A DNA stretch of 32,118 bases from JAFAGX01 sp035622175. Its GTDB lineage: Bacteria; Acidobacteriota; Terriglobia; Terriglobales; Acidobacteriaceae. The notes under the pieces are model-generated. The model ran no database searches and was not told the origin of the DNA. It saw only the letters and a program-made list of their open reading frames with translations. This document shows, one piece after another, positions 15,929 through 22,848 of the stretch. Every line of letters begins with the position of its first letter. The first letter of the stretch is position 1. The stretch is from positions 1-32,118 of the forward strand of contig DASPVV010000021.1 in assembly GCA_035622175.1 (NCBI GenBank). The letters run 5' to 3'. A program made the position numbers and the translations under genes.

Positions 15929-17022
15929 CGCAGGCATAGACAGACAAATGGATCAAGGCATCCGCACTTGTATTCCGGTAACCCAACACACGCCTTATGG
16001 ATATAGCCATAAGTAGCCGTGTCCGAAGCGCTTCGTCCGCTGGTCATGTTCTGATATTTGTGACAAATTCCGCACTTTTGAAGGTGCTTGCACTTGTTGC
16101 ACTCGGCTGGATTGTGGTCTCGATACTGTGCCAAAACATTGTTGTCGCTATCCGAATTTAGGGAATTGGCAAAATGTCGGATACTGGAAAACCGAAGTTT
16201 GCCGTTCTTGTGGATTGAGTTCCAGAACCAGACGGCGCGGATGAGAGGCTTGCTGAAACGGAGCGCCAGCTCAGCGACCGTAACCACATCCTCACGGCGC
16301 ATCTGCCCGTTGGGGAGAAGTTCGAGGTAAAGTTCGCCGGCGTTGTCAACCTCAGTGATGTCCAAACCGCGATCCAGTTCATCAGACCAGTAGGGATGAC
16401 GTTCCTGCTTGAGCCAAGCCTTTTCCTGATCGGCATCCCATAGACAGTCGTTTGGTTTTGTTCTGGCTAAAGAACGTCGTTCTTGTTGTTGCTTTTTGTG
16501 ACCTGATAGCTTGCTTGCTAACTCACTTACTTCTTGGTCGTGTTCAGACTCGTTTGAAAATTCGTGTTCAGACTCATGTTCAGATTCGAGTCTGTCTGAG
16601 GTCTCATCTGAACCTTCATCTGAAGTCTCCCCTGAAGCCTCATCGCGGTGGGCCTTTTCAATTTCCCCGCACATTGTTAGGTCTTTTGGGTTTAGCAGGT
16701 GAATCTTCCCCGCATCGTCCACAAACTTGTAATTGTGGATTGTGACGGGATACCACTTGTGGCTTCCGGCAGTCGTGTGACGCGTGATCCATCCCATTTG
16801 TTCCAATTTCTGAAGGGAATAGCTGAACGTCCTGACGCTATAGGCTTCTTGGGAAGCGTAGTGAAGGCTGGAAGCACACACGGCGCGAACCTTGCCTGTA
16901 TGCCAGTTGGACCACTTGTAGAGAATAACCATCGTGACCAGCATTGAGCAGGTTATCTGCCCCTGCATCATCTGTTCCACGAGGACGTGGGGAATTCTTA
17001 CATCAAAATTGAGGTCGGTCAT
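15925..17022 (-). CDS. replication-type winged-helix protein with Cys-rich tail
   Basis: This 365-residue protein begins VRIPHVLVEQMMQGQITCSM and has a winged-helix pattern at about 20-100 (MVILYKWSNWHTGKVRAVCA, FSYSLQKLEQMGWITRHT), as in phage and plasmid replication initiators. A low-complexity acidic stretch follows at about 130-165 (SDEGSDETSDRLESEHESEH). A second folded region (ELYLELLPNGQMRREDVVTV) comes next. The last 60 residues hold many Cys and His (CNKCKHLQKCGICHKY and CGCLDPFVCLC), likely zinc fingers. Initiator function is inference from fold and neighbours. It opens the leftward operon, and the hairpin-rich region lies directly upstream. Confidence 0.65.
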   Translation of the reverse strand: MTDLNFDVRIPHVLVEQMMQGQITCSMLVTMVILYKWSNWHTGKVRAVCASSLHYASQEAYSVRTFSYSLQKLEQMGWITRHTTAGSHKWYPVTIHNYKFVDDAGKIHLLNPKDLTMCGEIEKAHRDEASGETSDEGSDETSDRLESEHESEHEFSNESEHDQEVSELASKLSGHKKQQQERRSLARTKPNDCLWDADQEKAWLKQERHPYWSDELDRGLDITEVDNAGELYLELLPNGQMRREDVVTVAELALRFSKPLIRAVWFWNSIHKNGKLRFSSIRHFANSLNSDSDNNVLAQYRDHNPAECNKCKHLQKCGICHKYQNMTSGRSASDTATYGYIHKACVGLPEYKCGCLDPFVCLCLR

Positions 17023-17049
17023 TGACTTGTTCCTTTGTCGCTACTTGTC

Positions 17050-17335
17050 CGTAAATTCTCCCTGTCGGAGGGAAGTCGGAATGCCTTGTGGGAGCAGGCG
17101 GAACAAGTAGGCTTGATGACCTGCTCCCGGTAATAGATCGTTTGTGGCGACCCCGACAATAAAGAATCCGGTAGCTGCCGAATTCTTAACGCCCGCTACG
17201 GCGCTTAATCTTTATTACTGCGTTTTCTGACTGATCCGCGCCTTGGTAGCCCTTGGGTCGCGCTAACGGAAGCCGCCACCCGCAGCTTTTAATCTCTTTG
17301 CGGAAAGCTGCGACAGGTCGCGATTCCGCAGTCGG
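17050..17335. other. hairpin-rich non-coding region, candidate origin or structured RNA
   Basis: No frame codes here, yet inverted repeats are dense. GGGAGCAGG (17090-17098) pairs with CCTGCTCCC (17120-17128). AATAAAGA (17158-17165) pairs with TCTTTATT (17209-17216) and encloses two further hairpins, one of which (17162-17187) competes with the outer stem, so a cruciform or three-way junction is possible. CGCAGCTTT (17281-17289) pairs with AAAGCTGCG (17304-17312), competing with TGCGGAA (17299-17305) paired to TTCCGCA (17324-17330). The region sits directly upstream of the replication-type gene. An origin of replication or a regulatory RNA would fit; no iterons or AT-rich unwinding tract were seen. 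Confidence 0.5.
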
Positions 17336-17372
17336 GCACTCAATCGTGTCTATCCGAAAAAGAAGGGAAAAA

Positions 17373-17402
17373 GATCCCCGGCTAAAAGACCAGCCGGGGA
17401 TC
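17373..17402 (-). terminator. Rho-independent terminator
   Basis: A perfect 11-bp stem (GATCCCCGGCT with AGCCGGGGATC) surrounds an eight-base loop. On the minus strand it is followed by a T-rich tract (complement of the A-rich 17356-17372). It would stop leftward transcription, probably that of the small Cys-rich gene run ending at 17751, before the replication-type operon. Confidence 0.8.
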
Positions 17403-17473
17403 AAGGAGTCACCAACAGCCTTGTAACGCGTTTACTACGCTTCCTCGTTGCTTTTCGTAGAGCATTGTAGACA

Positions 17474-17754
17474 ATGGCTAATACTATAAAAAGACCTGAC
17501 TGTTACTACCGCAACGGGATCAAGCATCCCGCCACGCTGTCCTGGTGTGTACTTTGGCTGACGGATGGATGATCAGCAGGTATTCGTGCAAGGAGCACGC
17601 CATCCGGGAGAAGTACTGGAAGAACGCGCCGGATTTCCTTGTCGCCGAGATCCTGGGCATGGACGTGCGGCCGAAGCCGGTGGATTATTCCGGCGAAGAC
17701 GATCTCAGTCGCGAGTCCGGGAGTGATGTGATGGCTGGCGTCGAGTCGCTTTAG
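17474..17754 (+). pseudogene. small Cys/His protein with frame break
   Basis: The ATG at 17474 opens MANTIKRPDCYYRNGIKHPA, then TLSWC, before a stop at 17570-17572. A second frame picks up as CTLADGWMISRYSCKEHAIR and runs to a stop at 17752-17754. Deleting one GT from the GTGTGT-like run near 17544-17550 joins the two as SWCTLADGWMISRYSC, a plausible small zinc-binding protein of about 93 residues with Cys, His and Cys pairs. Dinucleotide slippage is the simplest explanation. It is the only plus-strand gene in this block. It may be a pseudogene, a sequencing error or a site of programmed frameshifting. Confidence 0.55.
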
Positions 17755-17894
17755 TCGTTCAGCCTCGCTTCGGCAGCGTTGATTTCGTCAACGCATTTCT
17801 GCGAGCTGATGTGGAAGAATGATTCCGGGGAGCGGTCCTGGTAGCATCCTTCGCACTCGTATTCCCGACCGCGATGGATGCAGTATACGGTCAT
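17751..17894 (-). CDS. 47-residue Cys-rich small protein
   Basis: The ATG at 17894 overlaps the stop of the upstream gene (17891-17893) as ATGA. The product starts MTVYCIHRGREYECEGCYQD and ends SSQKCVDEINAAEARLND, with four Cys and a CxxC pair that could bind zinc. The gene is short, but the overlap and the composition support it. The function is unknown. It is the last gene of the leftward run from 19576. Confidence 0.55.
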   Translation of the reverse strand: MTVYCIHRGREYECEGCYQDRSPESFFHISSQKCVDEINAAEARLND

Positions 17895-18100
17895 TTGGAT
17901 CTGCGCAGGACGAAGCCGTCCAGGAGTAGTTGTTCTATGCGTTCCGCTGTCTCGGCGAAACCGTCCTCGCCTGTGATGGTCACTATCTCATGCCTTTCGA
18001 ATGTGATTTTCTTGATCGGCGGAAGAGGTTCGTTTGTCCTGTAGTCGCGCCCCTTGCAGAGCTGGTACGCGAGGTCGTTTGCGTCGTTCATGAATGACAT
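17891..18100 (-). CDS. small hypothetical protein
   Basis: A 69-residue protein starting MSFMNDANDLAYQLCKGRDY, followed by a beta-like segment KKITFERHEIVTITGEDGF and a helix ETAERIEQLLLDGFVLR. No family is recognised. Its stop overlaps the ATG of the 47-residue Cys-rich gene. An 88-base gap separates it from the gene upstream. Confidence 0.6.
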   Translation of the reverse strand: MSFMNDANDLAYQLCKGRDYRTNEPLPPIKKITFERHEIVTITGEDGFAETAERIEQLLLDGFVLRRSK

Positions 18101-18188
18101 TGTCAGTCCCCTATGGTTAATACCGGCGCGGCTGCCCCGGCGGTAGATTCCCTTTCACGGTGCCGTTCGGACTCACGCCGCGTCGATC

Positions 18189-18386
18189 TCAATTCATGTG
18201 AGCAATCGCCAACGCTTCCAACAAGGAAATTCCGCACACTTCTTCGTGCTGTTCGATGAAATCCCAATCGGCGTGAGTTATGTGCAGCCAACAGTCTGCC
18301 AGGTGCTTTCCGCACCGGCCGCATGAGAGCGGTGCGCACTTCTCGTCTAAGCCCTGGCAGTAACAATCTGGTCCGCAGCAGGTCAT
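18189..18386 (-). CDS. 65-residue Cys-rich protein
   Basis: The product starts MTCCGPDCYCQGLDEKCAPL and continues SCGRCGKHLADCWLHITHAD, with nine Cys in its first 33 residues and several His, strongly suggesting one or two zinc sites. The rest (EVCGISLLEALAIAHMN) is helical. It starts six bases after the preceding gene. A longer frame on the same strand (from 18492) overlaps it but gives Arg-rich, non-coding-like translation. The function is unknown. Confidence 0.6.
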   Translation of the reverse strand: MTCCGPDCYCQGLDEKCAPLSCGRCGKHLADCWLHITHADWDFIEQHEEVCGISLLEALAIAHMN

Positions 18387-18392
18387 AAAGTT

Positions 18393-18680
18393 TTACTTGA
18401 TAAGGTGCTTGATGGCTTTGTAGTCTTTCCAGCGTCCAGCCATCTGTTTCGTTTCGCTCGGCGAAAGTGCGTAGGTGCTTGAGCCTATGCATTGCAAGGC
18501 GCTTCCATCCGTGAACACATCCAGCCAGTGTCCATTGGAGTGTTCACCGCCACCAGGCCAGATGACGCCTATGCACTCTTCACTCTCGCGGATTTCAGAC
18601 TCGTCAACATAATCGTCAACTTTGACGGCGTTTTCATTGCGGTCGTACATCCACTTAAGCTTCTGTTCGGCAATTGTCAT
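18393..18680 (-). CDS. hypothetical protein
   Basis: A 95-residue protein beginning MTIAEQKLKWMYDRNENAVK, with an acidic middle (DDYVDESEIRESEECIGVIW) and a beta-like part around WLDVFTDGSALQCIG. No family is recognised. Its ATG overlaps the stop of the 300-residue HTH/zinc protein as ATGA, so translation is probably coupled. Confidence 0.65.
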   Translation of the reverse strand: MTIAEQKLKWMYDRNENAVKVDDYVDESEIRESEECIGVIWPGGGEHSNGHWLDVFTDGSALQCIGSSTYALSPSETKQMAGRWKDYKAIKHLIK

Positions 18681-19576
18681 AAACCCTCCAGCCTAGCGTC
18701 CCTGGCTTCCTTGGACTCGAACGGCTTGTAGCCGTTCTTCTTCCTGGTCTCGGCCGCCTTGGTTGCGGACTTCCACCGCTTTGACCGCTTGTCCATCAGA
18801 TCACGGCACTCCTGGCACGAGTCCCCTTTGTCCCTCGGATTTTTCTCGCACCAAGCACACATTCCAGCCGCTTCAAGCTTGCGGTATCTCTCTTCGGATT
18901 CCACTTGATTCAGGCACTGGATACAAGTCGGTTTCTCGCCGTCCTTGACGATGTTGGCGTCTATCGTCTGTGCCCACTGGCAAATGGTGTTGTCTTTCAG
19001 GTGAGTCTTGCGAGAGTCCGTCTTTCCCTTGGACGGCTTGCCGCCAGCTTTCTGCCATCCAGCTTTGTGGCACTGGTCGCAGAAAAGTTCGTGTGTGATC
19101 GGATTTTTCCTGCACGCTTTGCAGATCGTCGGATCAGGATCAATCTTAGGCGGGACCAGGTCAATGATGGCGTCCAGCATGTCCTGTGTGATCGTGATCT
19201 CTTGCTTGCCGATTTTGACCACGGTGCCTACATCTAGTGACTTTATTTTTTTGGACTCGTTGCCAGACTTGTTGTTGTTGATCTGCCAGAATCGCTGGTA
19301 GGAGTAGCCTACCGCCTTGCACCATTCTTTGATCGTGGCGTGTCCGCCTACGGTCTCGCCGCGCTTGTAGGCTGCGTAAATCTTCTCTGCCACCGCCTGG
19401 AATTCCGCTACGGCGTCTTTGCGGCGTTGGTTGTAGGACTTGACCGTGTCTTTCGCCAGTCCTTCGGTTGCGGTCGGACTCATTTTCAGAAGGAGATCCA
19501 CGGCTTTCTCGTGGAGATCCTGGTTTTGGGAATACGGCACTGTGTTGCTTGCTGGTTGAGTTGCGGCTGTAGCCAT
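18677..19576 (-). CDS. HTH protein with multiple zinc-binding motifs
   Basis: The ATG at 19576 follows AGGAGA; the frame is open 16 codons earlier without a ribosome site. The 299-residue product has an N-terminal helical region and a helix-turn-helix-like stretch ATIKEWCKAVGYSYQRFWQI at about 82-102. The C-terminal half has repeated Cys pairs: ICKACRKN with LFCDQCHKAG, TCIQCLNQ, and CAWCEKNPRDKGDSCQECRD. The CxxC units suggest several zinc ribbons or an HNH-like scaffold, but no complete HNH His-Asn-His is visible. A DNA-binding regulator of the element is likely. It heads the leftward run and faces the operator-like repeats at 19647-19730. Confidence 0.7.
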   Translation of the reverse strand: MATAATQPASNTVPYSQNQDLHEKAVDLLLKMSPTATEGLAKDTVKSYNQRRKDAVAEFQAVAEKIYAAYKRGETVGGHATIKEWCKAVGYSYQRFWQINNNKSGNESKKIKSLDVGTVVKIGKQEITITQDMLDAIIDLVPPKIDPDPTICKACRKNPITHELFCDQCHKAGWQKAGGKPSKGKTDSRKTHLKDNTICQWAQTIDANIVKDGEKPTCIQCLNQVESEERYRKLEAAGMCAWCEKNPRDKGDSCQECRDLMDKRSKRWKSATKAAETRKKNGYKPFESKEARDARLEGL

Positions 19577-19646
19577 TTGTCTTCTCCTGTCGCTTTGATT
19601 CCAAGGATTCAGGAGATGTGACAAAGCTTTTGGTCACAACCGCACT

Positions 19647-19684
19647 GGTTACCTGTGGTTACCAGGGGAACTTCACCTGGTACC
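19647..19684. promoter_or_regulatory. operator-like repeats in a divergent promoter region
   Basis: GGTTACC occurs at 19647-19653 and 19657-19663, exactly ten bases apart, with a related GGTACC at 19679-19684. ACCAGG (19661-19666) and CCTGGT (19676-19681) form an inverted repeat. The array lies between the divergent HTH/zinc protein and the AlkB-DUF4326 gene. One-turn spacing suits cooperative repressor binding. Confidence 0.5.
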
Positions 19685-19712
19685 TTGTAGTTTATCATAC
19701 TTCTGAGTATTA

Positions 19713-19730
19713 GGTTAACTATGATTAACC
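19713..19730 (+). promoter_or_regulatory. palindrome spanning a start codon
   Basis: GGTTAA (19713-19718) and TTAACC (19725-19730) flank CTATGA, so the start codon of the AlkB-DUF4326 gene sits in the centre. It could be a protein-binding operator or a small hairpin hiding the start codon. No Shine-Dalgarno site is evident before this ATG, so the transcript may be leaderless. Confidence 0.4.
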
Positions 19731-20602
19731 TTTCGGATCTCTACACGTATATCCCTAACTTCTATCCCAAGCACGAAGAACTCTTTCGTGCGTGCGAAAA
19801 ACTTCCATTCGAACGGACCAAGGCGTTCGCCACCTGGGGGCCTCTCAAGCGCTACCAGTCCGTGAATTTCTCCGAACGCCATTCCAAACGGTTCAACGAC
19901 GTGACCTACGGCGGCAAAGCGTTTCCGCTGTCCGAGGTGTTCCCCGAGTTGCTGGAGTACCGGGAGTTCCTGGCACGGCACGCCGGGCGGAACATAAATT
20001 ACTTCGGCATCAACCTTTACGAAGACGAGAACGACCACATCGACTGGCACGCGCACAGGGAAGACAAGAATTTGCCGGACATCCCGGGGTTCGACAGCAC
20101 GGTCTGGGATCTCAGCATGGGAAGCGAGAGACCGTTCGCCGTCCGCATGAACGGCGGGGAACCTTGTTTGTTCCCGGCTTCGCCTGGAAGCCTGATTACG
20201 CTGTCATCGGAGTTCAACGACCTGGCGGAACATTGCGTGCCTAGCACCAAGACCAAGCCGAGAGTCAAGGGACCGTACGGCAAGCGAATCTCTATCAACG
20301 CCAAGTGCGTTGGTCCTCGCGTCTGGTCGTGCCGGAAAGGCGGAAAGCATCCGGCGGACGCCGTCTACGTGGGACGCCGTGTGGCACGCGGCGGCGTTGA
20401 CTTCCCGGACACGCCGTTCGGCAACCACCACCATCTGCGTCCGGCGGTGTTCCGAGAGTACTTAGAATTGAGGATGGCGGACGATCCTGACTTCAAGGCA
20501 CATGTGGAATCTCTTCGTGGTAAAGATGTTCTGTGCTGGTGCGGTCCAAGCGAGATGCCGCATTGCCACGCAAAAGTCGTGATCGAAATCGCCAACCGCT
20601 GA
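19721..20602 (+). CDS. AlkB-like dioxygenase fused to DUF4326
   Basis: This 293-residue protein has two parts. Residues 1-197 resemble an AlkB-type 2-oxoglutarate/iron dioxygenase: NYFGINLYEDENDHIDWHAH, then GSERPFAV, GSLITLSSEFNDLAEHCVP (distal His171) and GKRISINAK (Arg189 for 2-oxoglutarate). Where AlkB homologues have H-x-D before acidic residues, this one reads H110-A-H112; an alternative H106-I-D108 lies four residues earlier. The final Arg of the usual RxxxxxR is Lys195. Residues 200-293 match DUF4326: AVYVGRRVARGG, GNHHHLRP, LRGKDVLCWCGPSEMPHCHA. The likely role is oxidation or repair of modified nucleic acid, with DUF4326 of unknown activity. Confidence 0.8.
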   Translation: MINLSDLYTYIPNFYPKHEELFRACEKLPFERTKAFATWGPLKRYQSVNFSERHSKRFNDVTYGGKAFPLSEVFPELLEYREFLARHAGRNINYFGINLYEDENDHIDWHAHREDKNLPDIPGFDSTVWDLSMGSERPFAVRMNGGEPCLFPASPGSLITLSSEFNDLAEHCVPSTKTKPRVKGPYGKRISINAKCVGPRVWSCRKGGKHPADAVYVGRRVARGGVDFPDTPFGNHHHLRPAVFREYLELRMADDPDFKAHVESLRGKDVLCWCGPSEMPHCHAKVVIEIANR

Positions 20603-20611
20603 CAGTTTCTT

Positions 20612-20637
20612 CCCGGGTACGGTAGTACTGTACCGGG
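20612..20637 (+). promoter_or_regulatory. strong hairpin overlapping a ribosome site
   Basis: CCCGG and TACGGTA pair with TACTGTA and CCGGG, apart from one bulged G and a wobble. The 3' arm runs into the GGGAGGAG ribosome site of the small frame at 20648. No T-run follows, so it is not a standard terminator. It could be a terminator acting with Rho or a translational switch. Confidence 0.5.
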
Positions 20638-20647
20638 AGGAGTCAAT

Positions 20648-20713
20648 ATGACCATAGCAGAACCATGTTGCGCATCCCACCTGCGCTCCGGGCAGTGGAA
20701 GAAAAAAAGATGA
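20648..20713 (+). CDS. 21-residue small open frame
   Basis: GGAGGAG lies five bases before the ATG at 20648. The product is MTIAEPCCASHLRSGQWKKK plus one Arg, containing two adjacent Cys and a basic tail. It is too short to classify. The ideal ribosome site is the only support; it may be a leader peptide or chance. Confidence 0.3.
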   Translation: MTIAEPCCASHLRSGQWKKKR

Positions 20714-20843
20714 TGTCATGGGGGTCTCGCAAAATCAGCCTGAGGGTGAGCCCGCAATCGACAGGTGTTTGACTGTACTTACCCGTGACTCCGCAAAAAA
20801 GGCAAAGTCACTGATCCCGCCCGGAAGTCAGTATTAAGCCTGT

Positions 20844-21020
20844 ATGGAGCCGTTTGTCAGTGCAAGCGAAGTCGCAAAATTCTTGAATCTCAGCCCGCGC
20901 AGTGTGGCAAAGATGGCTCGTGAGGGACGTCTGCCAGCCTATCGAATCTCCGGCTCTGAGCGTGTGACATGGCGCTTTCGGCTATCAGAGGTCGCCAGCT
21001 ATCTGGAGAATCAGAGATGA
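20844..21020 (+). CDS. excisionase-like HTH protein
   Basis: This 58-residue protein begins MEPFVSASEVAKFLNLSPRS, followed by VAKMAREGRLPAYRI and a wing-like WRFRLSEVASYLENQR. That is the MerR-like winged helix (HTH_17 type) of phage excisionases, which bind attachment-site DNA and direct the integrase towards excision. It lies 88 bases upstream of the tyrosine integrase on the same strand. It has no strong Shine-Dalgarno site. The family is clear; the excision role is inferred from position. Confidence 0.8.
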   Translation: MEPFVSASEVAKFLNLSPRSVAKMAREGRLPAYRISGSERVTWRFRLSEVASYLENQR

Positions 21021-21108
21021 TGAGTGGTAATTCCCTAGCCGACGGGCGCACGGCACAATACAATTTCGAGCGCGTCCCGACTGCTCTGCGGAAAGCGAGA
21101 TAGCGCAG

Positions 21109-22269
21109 ATGCAGACACGCAGAAAGCGTTACCAAAGAGGATCGGTCGTACTAGACCCGAGAACCCAAACTTGGTTTTTCCGCTGGTACGAGGGGAAGAC
21201 CCGCAAAGCCGAGCGGATTGGCACTACCAAGCAATATCGAAGGAAAGCTGAGGCAATGAGGGCTGCTGAAGGAATGCGATTGCGGATCAACAAACCTGAA
21301 GCATCTCCAACCTTCACTGTCGAGCAAGTGGCTCAGCGATACATCCTTGAACGGATGCCGAGGCGTCATTCAACAAGTCGTGGATACAAACGCACACTGG
21401 GGATCATTCAGCGTAGCTGGGGAACGAAGACTCTTCCGCTCAAGGCTTATGAAGTTGAGGTATGGCTGAAGACGCTGGCGTCCGCCGTCACCGGGAAGCC
21501 ATTTGCCCCGAAAACCAAGGCGCACATCAAGAACATGCTTCACATGCTGCACGATTGCGCCATGGTTTGGGAATACATTCCGGTTGAGCGCAACCCCATG
21601 AATCTGGTTCGCATTGAAGGAGCGGGAAAGAGAATGAAAGACCCGCTCATTCTGACGATGGAAGAGTTTCGCAAGCTGCTGTCCGAGATCACTGAGGAAC
21701 CCTACAGAACGATGATCCTTCTGGCGGGCTGTCTCGGCTTGCGGATTAGCGAAGTGCTCGGCTTGCGATGGCAAGATTTTGACTGGCTTCAATGTGAGGT
21801 CAGCATCCAACGGGGTGTGGTCGAGGGCATAACCGATGACGTGAAGACGCAATCGTCAAGAAAGAAACTGCCGCTTGACATTGCTGTCGTGACCGCTCTG
21901 AAAGACTGGAAACTGCAAACGCAATTTCCGGCCGACAACGATTATGTGTTCGCCAGCCCAGTCAAGCTGGGCAAGAAACCCTTGCATGGCTACACGGCTC
22001 AACGTGACGTGCTCAAGCCCGCTGCTATCCGGGCAGGATTCGGTCCCGTTGGATGGCATTCCCTTCGTCACAGCTACCGCACTTGGCTGGATGAGACGGG
22101 GGCTTCCGTGTCAGTCCAGAGGGAACTCATGCGTCACTCAACCATCGCGATGACGATGGACGGCTATGGGCGGGGGGTTGCGGCAGCTAATCGTGATGCG
22201 AACTCGCGTCTCGTTGGAAGGCTGCTCGGAACGACTGGTGGGCAGGGAAGTGATCACAGCGTCCAATAG
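21109..22269 (+). CDS. tyrosine integrase
   Basis: This 386-residue phage-type tyrosine recombinase inserts and excises the element. The N-terminus (residues 1-60) has the basic arm-binding type (YQRGSVVLDPRTQTWFFRWY). A SAM-like core-binding domain follows at about 68-170. The catalytic domain carries Arg212 (GLRISEVLGLRW), a Lys in the TQSSRKKLPL beta-hairpin, His317-x-x-Arg320-His321 (WHSLRHSYRT), His343 (LMRHSTIA) and the nucleophile Tyr353 (MDGYGRG). The set is complete, so it should be active. It ends 41 bases before the 3' end of tRNA-Leu, the expected arrangement for an element integrated at that tRNA. Confidence 0.96.
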   Translation: MQTRRKRYQRGSVVLDPRTQTWFFRWYEGKTRKAERIGTTKQYRRKAEAMRAAEGMRLRINKPEASPTFTVEQVAQRYILERMPRRHSTSRGYKRTLGIIQRSWGTKTLPLKAYEVEVWLKTLASAVTGKPFAPKTKAHIKNMLHMLHDCAMVWEYIPVERNPMNLVRIEGAGKRMKDPLILTMEEFRKLLSEITEEPYRTMILLAGCLGLRISEVLGLRWQDFDWLQCEVSIQRGVVEGITDDVKTQSSRKKLPLDIAVVTALKDWKLQTQFPADNDYVFASPVKLGKKPLHGYTAQRDVLKPAAIRAGFGPVGWHSLRHSYRTWLDETGASVSVQRELMRHSTIAMTMDGYGRGVAAANRDANSRLVGRLLGTTGGQGSDHSVQ

Positions 22270-22310
22270 ACTGTAACAGACTGTGGGACGCTTCTAAGTG
22301 ATAGAAAATA

Positions 22311-22395
22311 TGGTGCGGAAGGGGGGACTTGAACCCCCATGCCTTGCGGCGCCACCCCCTCAAGATGGTGTGTCTGCCAATTCCACCACTTCCGC
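22311..22395 (-). tRNA. tRNA-Leu (anticodon GAG)
   Basis: On the minus strand this 85-nt segment folds as a class II tRNA: acceptor GCGGAAG with CTTCCGC followed by A and an encoded CCA (22311-22313), an anticodon stem CCATC/GGTGG around the loop TTGAGGG (22357-22363), a long variable arm, and the T arm with GGTTCAAGTCC. The anticodon GAG is at 22359-22361. Its 3' end faces the integrase gene and is the probable attachment site. Confidence 0.95.
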
Positions 22396-22848
22396 ACTTT
22401 GGAACTTACCGACAACCCAAAGCTGAGCAACATCGGCTTCGGGGGGCCAACAAGGTTTTGCCCAATCGTTGGCGCGATCCACTAGCCACAGCAACTCTTC
22501 AACCGCGCACACAATCGGTGAAGCGCAACCTGCCTTGTGTGCACTTAAGGCGCGTATCTGTTCATGGTATCGTGTCCCGCAGCGTGCCGCAACGAAGGAA
22601 AGTTTGTCACTTTCCTCACTTCGTCAGAAACATAGGATGGCATACTAACTGCGGCGTAGACCGCCAGTGCGGGTGTTCGCCCTGCTTACGCCTAGGTCTG
22701 CGTGGACTCATAGAGTGGCAAACCTAATGCACTTTGCTGCTATGGTAGGGAAGATAATAGGCATGGTCGCACTGTGATGGGAGAGGACGGTCGCTCTTCG
22801 CCATAGCGAGCTCCTGGTGGCGACATGCCGAAAAAGGAGATAGTTCCC
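22396..22848. other. intergenic region without a supported gene
   Basis: This 450-base stretch right of the tRNA has open frames, but none with a ribosome site or family-like sequence. It should contain the tRNA-Leu promoter on the minus strand and a promoter for the secreted protein on the plus strand. I could not place either with confidence. Confidence 0.4.

Noticed and set aside
18103..18492. Minus-strand frame of 129 codons
   Set aside because: It overlaps two better-supported genes on the same strand and translates to Arg-rich sequence.
22329..22727. Plus-strand open frame of 132 codons to the right of the integrase
   Set aside because: It covers the tRNA-Leu gene on the opposite strand and has no ribosome site or family-like sequence.
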